Assembly (NCBI RefSeq): GCF_026340655.1
Contig: NZ_JAPEOZ010000001.1
Coordinates: forward strand, 9,610,001 to 9,674,000
Source of the DNA: Streptomyces sp. NBC_01275
GTDB lineage: Bacteria; Actinomycetota; Actinomycetes; Streptomycetales; Streptomycetaceae
Direction: 5' to 3'
Length of the DNA: 64,000 bases
Shown: one piece after another, positions 44,701 to 53,004 of the stretch
Layout: the number at the start of each line of letters is the position of its first letter
How positions within the stretch are numbered: position 1 is the first letter of the stretch
Translations under genes and position numbers: made by a program
Notes under the pieces: model-generated
What the model was told of the DNA's origin: nothing
What the model saw: the letters and a program-made list of their open reading frames with translations, nothing else
Database searches by the model: none

Positions 44701-45393
44701 CTACACGCTCAGCGCCTCCCGCACCGACCGCTCCGCGTCCTGCCCGCCCGCCCCGGACGACGTGACCCGGCCGGCCTCCAGGACGTAGTACCGCTGGGCC
44801 GCTCGCATCGCGAAGCCCACATGCTGCTCCACCAGCAGCACCGACAGCCCGCCGCGGGCGGCCAGGGCCAGGATCGTCTCCTCGATCTCGGCGACCACCG
44901 ACGGCTGGATGCCCTCGGTCGGCTCGTCCAGCAACAGGATCCGAGGCTCTGTCACCAACGCCCGAGCGATGGCCAGTTGCTGCCTCTGGCCGCCCGACAG
45001 CAGACCCGCGCGCCGCCCGGAGAGGGCCCTGAGCGCAGGGAACAGGTCCAGCGCCTCGGAGATCGCCTCCCTGCCCCGCCGACGGCCGTCCGCGACGAGC
45101 TGGAGGTTCTCCGCGGTGGTGAGGTGCGGGAACGCCTGCTGGCCCTGCGGGACGTACGCCATGCCGCGTGCCACGCGCTCGTGCGGCTTGCGGCGGGTGA
45201 TGTCCTCGCCGTCGAGCCGGATCGTGCCGGCGGAGGGGGTGAGCAGGCCGACGGCGGCCCGCAGGAGCGTGCTCTTGCCCGCGCCGTTGTGGCCCAGCAC
45301 CGCGGCGACCCCGTCCGCCGGCACCTCCACGGAGACGCCGTGCAGGACGGAGCTGCGGTGGTAGCCGACCCGGACGTCCTCGATCTGCAGCAT
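44701..45393 (-). CDS. urtE: Urea ABC transporter ATPase UrtE
   Basis: 230 residues, branched-chain-type ABC ATPase: Walker A GHNGAGKST, Q-loop YVPQGQQAFPHLTTAENL, signature LLSGGQRQQLAIARAL, Walker B ILLLDEPTEGIQPSVV, H-loop LVEQHVGFA. One of the two ATP-hydrolysing subunits of the urea importer. Last gene of the operon; its ATG overlaps the urtD stop by one base (TGATG). Confidence 0.93.
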   Translation of the reverse strand: MLQIEDVRVGYHRSSVLHGVSVEVPADGVAAVLGHNGAGKSTLLRAAVGLLTPSAGTIRLDGEDITRRKPHERVARGMAYVPQGQQAFPHLTTAENLQLVADGRRRGREAISEALDLFPALRALSGRRAGLLSGGQRQQLAIARALVTEPRILLLDEPTEGIQPSVVAEIEETILALAARGGLSVLLVEQHVGFAMRAAQRYYVLEAGRVTSSGAGGQDAERSVREALSV

Positions 45394-46163
45394 CACGCCT
45401 CCTGCACAGCCGCGTCGGACGAGACGGCGTCCTCGGCGGCCGTGTGCCCGAGATACACCTCCTGCACCTTCGGATCCGCCTGCACCTGGGCCACCGTCCC
45501 CTCGCTGAGCACCCGCCCGGCGTGCAGCACGCTGACGCTGCGCGCGAAGGACCGCATGAAGTCCATGTCGTGCTCGATGACGACGACCGTCCGCTCCTCG
45601 CTGATGCGCTGGAGCAGCTCGCCCGTGGCCTGCCGCTCGTCGTGGCTCATCCCGGCCACCGGCTCGTCGAGCAGCAGCAGCCGTACGTCCTGCACCAGCA
45701 GCATGCCGATCTCCAGCCACTGCTTCTGGCCGTGTGCGAGCGTCCCCGCGGGGGACTCCGCCAGCTCGGTGAGCCCGACCGTGTCCAGCGCTCTGGCCAC
45801 CGGCTCGGGGACGCCCCGGCGGCGGCGCAGCATGGTCCACGCGCCGCGGCCCGCGCCCGCCGCGATGTCCAGGTTCTGCAGAACCGTCAACTCCTCGAAG
45901 ACGGTGGCCGTCTGGAACGTGCGCCCGATGCCCGACCGGGCGATCCGGTGCACGCTGCGCCCCAGCAGCTCCTCGTCGCCGAAGCGCACCGAGCCCTGCG
46001 CCTTCACCAGACCGGTGACGGCGTCGACGAGGGTCGTCTTGCCCGCGCCGTTGGGTCCGATGAGGAACCGCAGGTCGCCGGGGCGGACTTCGAGGTCGAC
46101 CCCGTCGACGGCGGTGAAACCGTCGAAGGAGACCCGCAGCCGACGTATCTCCAGCCCGCTCAT
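45393..46163 (-). CDS. urtD: Urea ABC transporter ATPase UrtD
   Basis: 256 residues. FTAVDGVDLEVRPGDLRFLIGPNGAGKTTLVDAVTGL (Walker A), GRTFQTATVFEELTVLQNL, the degenerate signature TLAHGQKQWLEIGMLL that is normal for UrtD, LLLLDEPVAGMSHDE (Walker B) and VVIEHDMDFM (H-loop). Partner ATPase of UrtE. Start overlaps the urtC stop (ATGA). Confidence 0.94.
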   Translation of the reverse strand: MSGLEIRRLRVSFDGFTAVDGVDLEVRPGDLRFLIGPNGAGKTTLVDAVTGLVKAQGSVRFGDEELLGRSVHRIARSGIGRTFQTATVFEELTVLQNLDIAAGAGRGAWTMLRRRRGVPEPVARALDTVGLTELAESPAGTLAHGQKQWLEIGMLLVQDVRLLLLDEPVAGMSHDERQATGELLQRISEERTVVVIEHDMDFMRSFARSVSVLHAGRVLSEGTVAQVQADPKVQEVYLGHTAAEDAVSSDAAVQEA

Positions 46164-47245
46164 GCTGCCTCTCCCACGGGAACGACGGACGCCTTCGCCG
46201 GCGCGGTCCTGCGCCGGCGCACGAACTTCGTGAGCGAGGCGAGTCCGCCCGGCAGGAACGCCAGCGCCACGATGAACAGCAGACCCTGGAAGTACGTCCA
46301 GGCCGCCGGGAACTCCTCCGACAGCGCCGTCTTCGCCCAGGCGACCGCGACCGCCCCGAGCACGGCCCCGACCAGACTGGCCCGTCCGCCGACCGCCGCG
46401 CCGATCACGAACTCGATCGACGGGACGATCCCGATCAGCGCGGGCGAGATGATGCCGACGGCCGGCACGAACAGCGCGCCCGCCAGGCCCGCCATGCCGG
46501 CCGCGACGACGTACGCGACGAGCTTGACGTTCGCCGGGTCGTACCCGAGGAAGCGCACCCGCTCCTCCGAGTCCCGCACGGCGACCAGGAGTTCGCCGTA
46601 CCGGCTGTTGACGAGCTGCCGGGCGAGGGCGATGAGGAGCAGCAGGGCGGCGGCGATGACGAAGTAGACCATCCGCTGGTTGACGGGGTCGTCGAGGGCG
46701 TAGCCGAAGAAGCCCTGGATGTCGGTGAGTCCGTTGGTGCCGCCGGTGGTGGCCTGCTGGCCCACCAGCCAGATGGCGAAGGCCGAGGCGAGCGCCTGGC
46801 TGAGGATCGCGAAGTACGCGCCCTTGACCCGCCGCCGGAAGACGAACAGGCCGAGCAGCGCGGCGACGACCATCGGCAGCAGTACCGTCGCCGCGATCGC
46901 GAACAGGGGGTTCGCGAACGGCCGCCACCACCAGGGCAGTTCGGTGGCGGTGCCGTAGAGCTGCATGAAGTCGGGCAGGTTGCCGGGACCCGCGTCGGCG
47001 ATCTTCAGGTGCATCGCCATGGCGTAGCCGCCGAGCCCGAAGAACACACCCTGACCGAGTGTCAGCAGGCCGCCGCGGCCCCAGGCCAGGCAGATGCCGA
47101 CGGCGACCATGGCCATGCACAGGTACTTGGCCAGCAGCCCCAGCCGGAAGTCGGACAGGGCGACCGGCGCGACGGCGAACAGCAGTACGGCCGCCCCCGC
47201 GAACCCCGTCCAGACCCGCGCGGACCGGCCCTTCAGCACGTTCAT
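46160..47245 (-). CDS. urtC: Urea ABC transporter permease UrtC
   Basis: 361 residues with about nine transmembrane helices (LLLFAVAPVALSDFRLGLLAKYLCMAMVAVGICLAWGRGGLLTLGQGVFFGLGGYAMAMHL onward) and the LivM-like motifs ILSQALASAFAIWLV, TGGTNGLTDI and the coupling-loop region NSRYGELLVAVRDSEERVRFLG. With UrtB it forms the membrane channel for urea. Overlaps urtB and urtD by 4 bp each. Confidence 0.94.
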   Translation of the reverse strand: MNVLKGRSARVWTGFAGAAVLLFAVAPVALSDFRLGLLAKYLCMAMVAVGICLAWGRGGLLTLGQGVFFGLGGYAMAMHLKIADAGPGNLPDFMQLYGTATELPWWWRPFANPLFAIAATVLLPMVVAALLGLFVFRRRVKGAYFAILSQALASAFAIWLVGQQATTGGTNGLTDIQGFFGYALDDPVNQRMVYFVIAAALLLLIALARQLVNSRYGELLVAVRDSEERVRFLGYDPANVKLVAYVVAAGMAGLAGALFVPAVGIISPALIGIVPSIEFVIGAAVGGRASLVGAVLGAVAVAWAKTALSEEFPAAWTYFQGLLFIVALAFLPGGLASLTKFVRRRRTAPAKASVVPVGEAA

Positions 47246-48138
47246 ACGAGACTCCTCGTGCGCAGCGTGTACAGCCCCTGGGGCCGCCACTGGAGGAACG
47301 CGACGATGGCCACCAGGACCAGCACCTTCGCGACGGAGACCGTGGTGGAGTACTCCAGCACGGACTGCAGCACGCCCAGCACGAAGGCGACGATGACCGT
47401 GCCCTTGAGCTGGCCGATCCCGCCGACGACGATCACCAGGAAGGCGTCGATGATGACGTTGGTGCCCATCGTCGGCCCGATGGGACCGACCAGGGTGAGC
47501 GCCACCCCGGCGACGCCCGCGAGCCCGGAGCCCAGGAAGAAGGCGGTGCGGTCGACCCGGGAGGTGGAGATCCCGGACACCTCGGCCAGGTCCCGGTTCT
47601 GCACCACGGCCCGGATCCGACGGCCCAGCGGCGTCAGCCGCAGCGTCAGCGACAGCGCGAGAACGGCCGCGACCGCCAGGCCGAGGATGAACAGCCGGCT
47701 GTTGGCGAAGGTGAGCGGATCGTCGCCGCCCATGACGGTGATGTTCCCGGTGAGGACGTCCGGCGCACGGGTCTGCACATTGGGCGCGCCGAAGATGTCC
47801 CGGGCGAGTTGCTGGAGCATCAAGGAGACGCCCCACGTGACGAGAAGCGTGTCGAGGGGGCGGAGATACAGACGGCGAATGAGCAGCCATTCCAGCAGCG
47901 CGCCGAGAGCGCCCGACACGAGAAAAGCGACGGGCAGCGCGACGATGAGCGAAATTCCCGCGCTGGAAATGGACTTCTGCAGGACGTACGTCGTGTAGGC
48001 GCCCGCCATGATGAACTCGCCGTGAGCCATGTTGATGACGTTCATCTGGCCGAAGGTGAGCGACAGGCCGAGCGCGATGAGCAGCAGGACGGCACCGATC
48101 GAGATGCCGGTGAAGGTCTGACCGAGGATCACGGTCAT
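47242..48138 (-). CDS. urtB: Urea ABC transporter permease UrtB
   Basis: 298 residues, LivH-like permease with about eight helices: FTGISIGAVLLLIALGLSLTFGQMNVINMAHGEFIMAGAY (the NMAHGEF motif is typical), RRLYLRPLDTLLVTWGVSLMLQQLAR, RRIRAVVQNRDLAEVSGIST (coupling loop), and PTMGTNVIIDAFLVIVVGGIG. It follows urtA with 57 bp and a hairpin between them. Confidence 0.94.
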   Translation of the reverse strand: MTVILGQTFTGISIGAVLLLIALGLSLTFGQMNVINMAHGEFIMAGAYTTYVLQKSISSAGISLIVALPVAFLVSGALGALLEWLLIRRLYLRPLDTLLVTWGVSLMLQQLARDIFGAPNVQTRAPDVLTGNITVMGGDDPLTFANSRLFILGLAVAAVLALSLTLRLTPLGRRIRAVVQNRDLAEVSGISTSRVDRTAFFLGSGLAGVAGVALTLVGPIGPTMGTNVIIDAFLVIVVGGIGQLKGTVIVAFVLGVLQSVLEYSTTVSVAKVLVLVAIVAFLQWRPQGLYTLRTRSLV

Positions 48139-48161
48139 ACGGCGGCTCCGATGGGGAGACG

Positions 48162-48182
48162 GGGGACCCTGGCCGGGTCCCC
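48162..48182 (-). terminator. Hairpin between urtA and urtB
   Basis: GGGGACCC-TGGCC-GGGTCCCC, an 8-bp stem without a T-run, directly after the urtA stop. Such hairpins often stabilise the binding-protein message and lower expression of the downstream permeases. Confidence 0.6.
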
Positions 48183-48195
48183 GTACGACGGGCGG

Positions 48196-49491
48196 TCAGG
48201 AGAGGCCGGAGGCCCAGGAGTAGCCCTTGAGGAACGGGTCCGGCTTGACGGGCTCGCCGGAGTTCCACACCTCGGTGATCAGACCGTCGGAGCCGATCTT
48301 CCCGATGCGCGCGGTCTTGTAGATGTGCTGCGAGGCGCCGTCCACGGTGACCTTGCCCTCGGGCGCGTCGAACGTGATGCCGTCGGAGGCCGCCTTCACC
48401 TTCTCCGGGTCGAAGGACTTCGCCTTCTCGACCATCGCCTTCCACAGGTAGACCGAGGTGTACGCGGCCTCCATCGGGTCACTGGTCGGCTTGTCCGCGC
48501 CGTACTTCGCCTTGTACGCCTTCACGAACTCGGCGTTCGCCGCGCCCGGGGTGGTCTGGTAGTAGTTCCAGGCCGTCAACTGGCCCGCCAGGTACTGCGA
48601 TCCGATCGACTTGACCTCCTCCTCGGCGATCGACACCGACACGACCGGCATGGTCTTCGCGGTCAGACCGGCGGACTTGTACTCCTTGAAGAAGGCCACG
48701 TTGGAGTCGCCGTTGAGGGTGTTGAACACGGCGTCCGCCTTGGACGCCTTCACCTTGTTGGCGATCGTGCTGAACTCCGTGGAGCCCAGCGGCGCGTAGT
48801 CCTCGCCGAGGATCGTCATGCCGTTGGCCTTCGCGTACGCCTTGATCTCCTTGTTGGCGGTCCGCGGGAAGACGTAGTCGCTGCCCACCAGGTACAGCTT
48901 CTTCTTGCCCTGGCTCTTGAGGTAGTCGAGCGCCGGGATGATCTGCTGGTTGGTGGTGGCGCCCGTGTAGAAGATGTACGGGGACTCCTCCAGGCCCTCG
49001 TACTGCACGGGGTAGAACAGCAGCGACTTGTTCTTCTCGAACACCGGCTTGACGGCCTTGCGGCTGGCGGAGGTCCAGCAGCCGAAGGTGGCCGCGACCT
49101 GGTCCTCCTTGATGAGCTTGGTCGCCTTCTCGGCGAACGTCGGCCAGTCGGAGGCGCCGTCCTCGCTGATCGGCTTGATCTTCTTGCCGAGCACCCCGCC
49201 GGAGGCGTTGATCTCGTCGACGGCCAGCAGCAGCGAGTTGCGTACGGTCACCTCGCTGATCGCCATGGTGCCGGACAGCGAGTTGAGCAGACCGACCTTG
49301 ACCGTGTCGCCGCTGACGTCGATCTTCGCGGCCTTGTCGGACGACGTGCCGGCCGCGTCGGTCTTGGCGCCGCACGCGGACAGCGCGACGACGGCCACGA
49401 GCGCCGCGCCGCCGGCCAGGAAGCGACGCCTGGGAAGGCGACCGGGAAGACGACCGGGAAGACGACGGAGAATGGGTGAACCGCTGGACAA
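48196..49491 (-). CDS. urtA: Urea-binding lipoprotein UrtA
   Basis: 431 residues. Signal sequence [21 protein letters not shown] with twin-arginine-like RRRF and lipobox LSAC. Mature part: [112 protein letters not shown], all UrtA hallmarks. The only start that leaves a normal length is TTG 49491 after GAGGGG; no ATG fits nearby. The N-terminus includes an RLPG repeat from tandem DNA repeats. Expected to be anchored outside the membrane and deliver urea to UrtBC. Confidence 0.93.
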   Translation of the reverse strand: MSSGSPILRRLPGRLPGRLPRRRFLAGGAALVAVVALSACGAKTDAAGTSSDKAAKIDVSGDTVKVGLLNSLSGTMAISEVTVRNSLLLAVDEINASGGVLGKKIKPISEDGASDWPTFAEKATKLIKEDQVAATFGCWTSASRKAVKPVFEKNKSLLFYPVQYEGLEESPYIFYTGATTNQQIIPALDYLKSQGKKKLYLVGSDYVFPRTANKEIKAYAKANGMTILGEDYAPLGSTEFSTIANKVKASKADAVFNTLNGDSNVAFFKEYKSAGLTAKTMPVVSVSIAEEEVKSIGSQYLAGQLTAWNYYQTTPGAANAEFVKAYKAKYGADKPTSDPMEAAYTSVYLWKAMVEKAKSFDPEKVKAASDGITFDAPEGKVTVDGASQHIYKTARIGKIGSDGLITEVWNSGEPVKPDPFLKGYSWASGLS

Positions 49492-49594
49492 GACAACCCC
49501 CTCGGGTGTGGAGGAGACAACCTCCTGAAGTGCGGTCCACAGCCTCAAGTCGCCCTGTTTCCTGGGTGTTTCACAGGACTTTCCCCGACGCAAC

Positions 49595-49614
49595 AAAAAA
49601 CGCCCCGAGGCGTT
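49595..49614 (-). terminator. Intrinsic terminator in the urtA leader
   Basis: On the minus strand, AACGCC-TCGG-GGCGTT is followed by a run of six T (49600-49595). It lies between the urt promoter and the urtA start, so besides ending the upstream gene transcript it can act as an attenuator of urtA. In this GC-rich genome a clean T-run is notable. Confidence 0.75.
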
Positions 49615-49689
49615 GTGACGTGCATTCAAACCACGTATACGGCCTGAATTCACAATTCGCCCGAGGCATTCTAATTACTTTCTGTGGGA

Positions 49690-49718
49690 AGTATCTTGAC
49701 GGCCTCGGAGCCTGTCAA
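49690..49718 (-). promoter_or_regulatory. Promoter of the urt operon
   Basis: Minus strand TTGACA (49718-49713), exactly 17 bp, GATACT (49695-49690): a near-consensus vegetative promoter starting just after the stop of the AmiC-like gene. An inverted repeat CTTGAC-N13-GTCAAG (49695-49719) covers it and may be an operator. Confidence 0.75.
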
Positions 49719-49726
49719 GGGGGAGG

Positions 49727-50839
49727 TCAGGGGCGGGAGTTGTGAAGGTCCAGCTCCGTGAGCACGTCGAAGTCCAGCCCGTCCGCGCGGGCCAGGTAGA
49801 TGCGCTGCCGGACATGACCGCCCCTCAGGTGCAGCAGCCCGCGTGGACCCTCGTAGGAGACGGTGTCGGCCGCCGCGCCGATCGCCGCCACATCCAGCGT
49901 GCCCGCCTGCCGCAGCAGCGCGGCGAGCAGCAGGACGCCCTCGTAACAGGATTCGCCGAGACTGCCCGGCGCCGGCGCCTCGATCCCGAAGCGGTCCGCG
50001 TACTGGCCGTGGAAGTCGAGCGTGTCCGCGTTGGCCAGCGAGGCGAAGAAGCCGGCCGTGCTGTAGAGGTCCACGGCGGCCGAAGGGCCGCTCGCCATCA
50101 GCATGTTCTCGTCCATGAGCGTGCTCAGCCGCAGACAGCGCGCGTCCAGCCCGTAGGCCGCGAACGCCCGGTTGAAGCGCACCGCGTCGCTGCCGACCAG
50201 CAGCAGGAGCACCGCGTCCGCGTCCGAGCGCTCGATGCGCCGCAGCACGGGCTCGAAGTCGTGCGTGCCCAGCGGCAGATACACCTCGCCGCCGATCCGA
50301 CCGCCCGCCTCACGGGCGTACCCGTGCGCCGCCCGGGCGGTGCGTCGGGGCCACACATAGTCGTTGCCGACCACGAACCATCGGCGCACCCGCCGCTCGT
50401 GCGCCAACAGCGTCATGGCGGGCCGCAGTTGGTCGCGGGGCGTCTCGCTGGTCAGGAACACCCCGGCGGTGTGCTCGCCGCCCTCGTAGAGCGCGGTGTA
50501 GACGTAGGGCACGCGGTGGGCGATCCTCGGCGCCAGCGCCTGCCGCACCGAGGAGATGTGCCAGCCCGTGACGCCCTGTACGACCCCCAGGTCCACCAGC
50601 GCCTCGACCTGGTCCGCCACCTCGCGCGGGGGAGCGCCGCCGTCGACCGGCATCAGCCGCAGCTCCCGGCCGAGCACCCCGCCCGCCCGGTTGACCTCCT
50701 CCACCGCCAGCCGTGCGCACAGCTCGCAGGCGGGACCGAACATCCCCGCCGGCCCCTGCAACGGAAGGACCAGGGCCACGCCGAGCACGGAGTCGTCGGC
50801 GGTGAACCAGTCGGAGGCGGGGGAGTCGGGCCGGAACAT
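49727..50839 (-). CDS. Cytoplasmic substrate-binding protein, AmiC/UrtA-like
   Basis: 370 residues of periplasmic-binding type 1 fold: SVLGVALVLPLQGPAGMFGPACELCARLAVEEVNRAGGVLGREL, GVVQGVTGWHISSVRQAL, RWFVVGNDYVWPRRTARAAHGYAREAGGRIGGEVYLPLGTHDFEPVLRRI. Strongly related to UrtA in layout, but the N-terminus has no signal peptide or lipobox, so it should be cytoplasmic. This is the arrangement of AmiC, the amide sensor of Pseudomonas that controls an antiterminator. Here it is encoded directly upstream of an urt leader with a terminator, making a ligand-sensing role plausible. Start ATG 50839, divergent from the MarR gene. Confidence 0.82.
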   Translation of the reverse strand: MFRPDSPASDWFTADDSVLGVALVLPLQGPAGMFGPACELCARLAVEEVNRAGGVLGRELRLMPVDGGAPPREVADQVEALVDLGVVQGVTGWHISSVRQALAPRIAHRVPYVYTALYEGGEHTAGVFLTSETPRDQLRPAMTLLAHERRVRRWFVVGNDYVWPRRTARAAHGYAREAGGRIGGEVYLPLGTHDFEPVLRRIERSDADAVLLLLVGSDAVRFNRAFAAYGLDARCLRLSTLMDENMLMASGPSAAVDLYSTAGFFASLANADTLDFHGQYADRFGIEAPAPGSLGESCYEGVLLLAALLRQAGTLDVAAIGAAADTVSYEGPRGLLHLRGGHVRQRIYLARADGLDFDVLTELDLHNSRP

Positions 50840-50894
50840 GACGTCATGCTTCCGGGTCCGCCCGACGAACTCCAGTCCGTCTCATACGATCGAC

Positions 50895-50992
50895 AGGACA
50901 CGACCCGAGGACACGACCCGAGGACATGGTCCAAGGGCCCGATCCAAGGGCCCGACCCGAGGGCACGACCCAAGGACACGACCCAGAGGAGT
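50895..50992. repeat. Short repeats before the MarR gene
   Basis: At least seven degenerate copies of a 12- to 15-bp unit related to GACACGACCCGAGGACA fill the divergent region between the binding-protein and MarR genes. They are not CRISPR repeats: the units are directly adjacent, without spacers. Confidence 0.85.
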
Positions 50993-51002
50993 GGATGTCC
51001 GG

Positions 51003-51437
51003 ATGCCCCCTTCGTCTCCGCGCCGGCCCCACGACCTCATGCAGCTCCTCACCCGCGCCGAGCGGCTGGCCGCGCGCCGGCTGCAGTCCGCCCTGGAGGA
51101 CGAGGGCTGCTCGCTGGACGCCTGGCGGGTGCTCGCGCTGCTCTCCGACGGAGCGGGCCACCATATGACGGCGATCGCCGAGGCCGCCTTCCTGCCGCCG
51201 CCCACCCTGACCAAGCTGGTCGACCACCTCGTCGACCAGAACCTCGTCCACCGCCGCGTCGACCCCCTCGACCGGCGCCGCATCCTCGCCCACCTCACCC
51301 CCCGCGGCCAGGACCACTGGCGGCGCGTCGACCGCGCCGTACGCGCCGCGTGGCCCGCGGAGGGCGACGACGAGGAGCTGCTGGGCGCCCTGCTGGGACG
51401 GTTCGCGGAGACGCTGGACGAGTCCACGCGCGTATGA
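51003..51437 (+). CDS. MarR-family transcriptional regulator
   Basis: 144 residues. Dimerising N-terminal helix [26 protein letters not shown], winged helix [50 protein letters not shown], the DxR wing typical of MarR proteins, and a C-terminal helix. Start ATG 51003 after AGGAG. It may control the divergent AmiC-like gene or the downstream aldehyde dehydrogenase gene, which has a large dyad at 51495-51528. Confidence 0.9.
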   Translation: MPPSSPRRPHDLMQLLTRAERLAARRLQSALEDEGCSLDAWRVLALLSDGAGHHMTAIAEAAFLPPPTLTKLVDHLVDQNLVHRRVDPLDRRRILAHLTPRGQDHWRRVDRAVRAAWPAEGDDEELLGALLGRFAETLDESTRV

Positions 51438-51494
51438 CGTCGTGTCGCGGCCGGTGACACGACGGGTGCGGAAAGCAGCCCCAGGAGCTCGGGA

Positions 51495-51528
51495 ATGTAT
51501 GTTGGCCAAGAATGGTTGGCATATACAT
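51495..51528. promoter_or_regulatory. Nested palindrome and -10 element upstream of the aldehyde dehydrogenase gene
   Basis: Inner dyad GCCAA-N6-TTGGC (51505-51520) inside outer arms ATGTAT (51495-51500) and ATACAT (51523-51528), a nearly symmetric 34-bp site. TATACA (51522-51527) within it is a good -10 element. Repressor binding here would block transcription. The start codon is 70 bp downstream. Confidence 0.5.
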
Positions 51529-51597
51529 CGAGCTGACCGCTCGTCCCTCTCCCGCCGAACCAGGGCCGCGAGGCCCGCGCACCACCAGCGAGGCACC

Positions 51598-52923
51598 GTG
51601 ACCACCGCAGCCATCACCGAGCAGCCCGCCGACGTCGTCGCGCGCCTGCGCGCCACCTTCCGCACGGGGCGCACCAAGCCCCTGGCCTGGCGCACCGGCC
51701 AGCTGGGCCGCCTGCGCGAGCTGCTCACGGAGCAGGGCGCCGACCTGGCCGCCGCGCTCCACGCCGACCTCGGCAAGAGCGCCACCGAGGCCTACCGCAC
51801 CGAGATCGACTTCACGATCCGCGAGATCGACCACACCCTGGAGCACCTCGAGGCGTGGCTGCGCCCCGAGTCCGCCCCGGTCCCGGCGCACCTGGGCGCC
51901 GACGCCAGCGCCTGGACGCAGTACGACCCGCTCGGCGTCGTCCTCGTCATCGCCCCCTGGAACTACCCCGCCCAGCTGCTGCTCGCCCCGCTGGTCGGCG
52001 CCCTGGCCGCCGGCAACGCGGTGGTCGTCAAGCCCAGCGAGCTCGCGCCCGCCACCTCCGCGGCCCTGGCCCGGCTGCTGCCCGCGTACCTCGACACCGA
52101 CGCGGTCGCCGTCGTGGAGGGCGGCGTCCCGGAGACCACGGCCCTGCTGGCCGAGCGCTTCGACCACATCTTCTACACCGGCAACGGCACGGTCGGTCGG
52201 ATCGTCCTGCGCGCCGCCGCCGAGCACCTCACCCCGGTCACCCTCGAACTCGGCGGCAAGTCACCGGCGTTCGTCGACCGCGACGCCGACCTCGCCGTCG
52301 TCGCCGACCGGTTGGCCCGCGGCAAGTTCCTCAACGCCGGCCAGACCTGCGTCGCCCCCGACTACGTCCTGACCGACCCGGCGACCGCCGCCGCCCTGGA
52401 GCCCCTGCTGGCGAAGGCGGTCGAGGCGGTCTACGGCGCCGACCCGCAGTCCTCCGCCGAATACGGCCGCATCGTCAACGAACGCCACTTCGACCGGCTC
52501 ACCGGCCTGCTCGACTCCGGCCGCGTCGTGGTCGGCGGCGGCAACGACCGCACGGACAAGTACCTCGCGCCGACCGTCCTGGCCGACGTCGACCCCGACT
52601 CGCCCGTCATGCGGGAGGAGATCTTCGGCCCGATCCTGCCGATCGTCACCGTCGACGGCCTGGACGAGGCGATCGCCTTCATCGCCGACCGCGACAAGCC
52701 CCTCGCGCTGTACGTGTTCACCGCCTCCGACGACACCCGCGCCCGCATCGCCGCCGAAACCTCCTCCGGCGCCGTCGGATACGGTCTGCCGCTGGCCCAT
52801 CTCACCGTCTCCGACCTGCCGTTCGGCGGAGTCGGCGAGAGCGGCATGGGCAACTACCACGGCCGCTACTCCATCGAGACCTTCAGCCACCGCAAGGCGG
52901 TGCTGGAGAAGCCGCTCGGCTGA
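51598..52923 (+). CDS. Aldehyde dehydrogenase family protein
   Basis: 441 residues, NAD(P)-dependent aldehyde dehydrogenase fold. [31 protein letters not shown] (cofactor region), [35 protein letters not shown] (Glu base in LELGG), [15 protein letters not shown] (catalytic Cys), and the C-terminal [29 protein letters not shown]. This is the short ALDH3/YwdH-like type that oxidises fatty or aromatic aldehydes. GTG start 51598; the frame extends to 51499 without family similarity. Followed by an aldo/keto reductase gene. Confidence 0.9.
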   Translation: MTTAAITEQPADVVARLRATFRTGRTKPLAWRTGQLGRLRELLTEQGADLAAALHADLGKSATEAYRTEIDFTIREIDHTLEHLEAWLRPESAPVPAHLGADASAWTQYDPLGVVLVIAPWNYPAQLLLAPLVGALAAGNAVVVKPSELAPATSAALARLLPAYLDTDAVAVVEGGVPETTALLAERFDHIFYTGNGTVGRIVLRAAAEHLTPVTLELGGKSPAFVDRDADLAVVADRLARGKFLNAGQTCVAPDYVLTDPATAAALEPLLAKAVEAVYGADPQSSAEYGRIVNERHFDRLTGLLDSGRVVVGGGNDRTDKYLAPTVLADVDPDSPVMREEIFGPILPIVTVDGLDEAIAFIADRDKPLALYVFTASDDTRARIAAETSSGAVGYGLPLAHLTVSDLPFGGVGESGMGNYHGRYSIETFSHRKAVLEKPLG

Positions 52924-52965
52924 ACCGCGCCCGGACGACTCGGCTCAACCGCGCCCGGACCAAAG
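52917..52965. repeat. Duplication spanning the aldehyde dehydrogenase stop codon
   Basis: Two 24-bp near copies, TCGGCTGAACCGCGCCCGGA type; the first copy contains the stop codon TGA, the second reads CTCAA there. Confidence 0.88.
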
Positions 52966-53004
52966 GCCCGACCGGGGTGCGGGGCGGTGTGCGAAACTCC
53001 GCCG

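Noticed and set aside
49557..49572. GlnR-like box (minus strand GAAAC-N6-GAAAC) upstream of urtA
   Set aside because: Only b-type half sites are seen, without a clear GTnAC partner, and the site is downstream of the promoter. It may be chance; not listed as a feature.
50895..50992. Possible CRISPR-like array
   Set aside because: The units are short, degenerate and directly adjacent, with no spacers and no cas genes.
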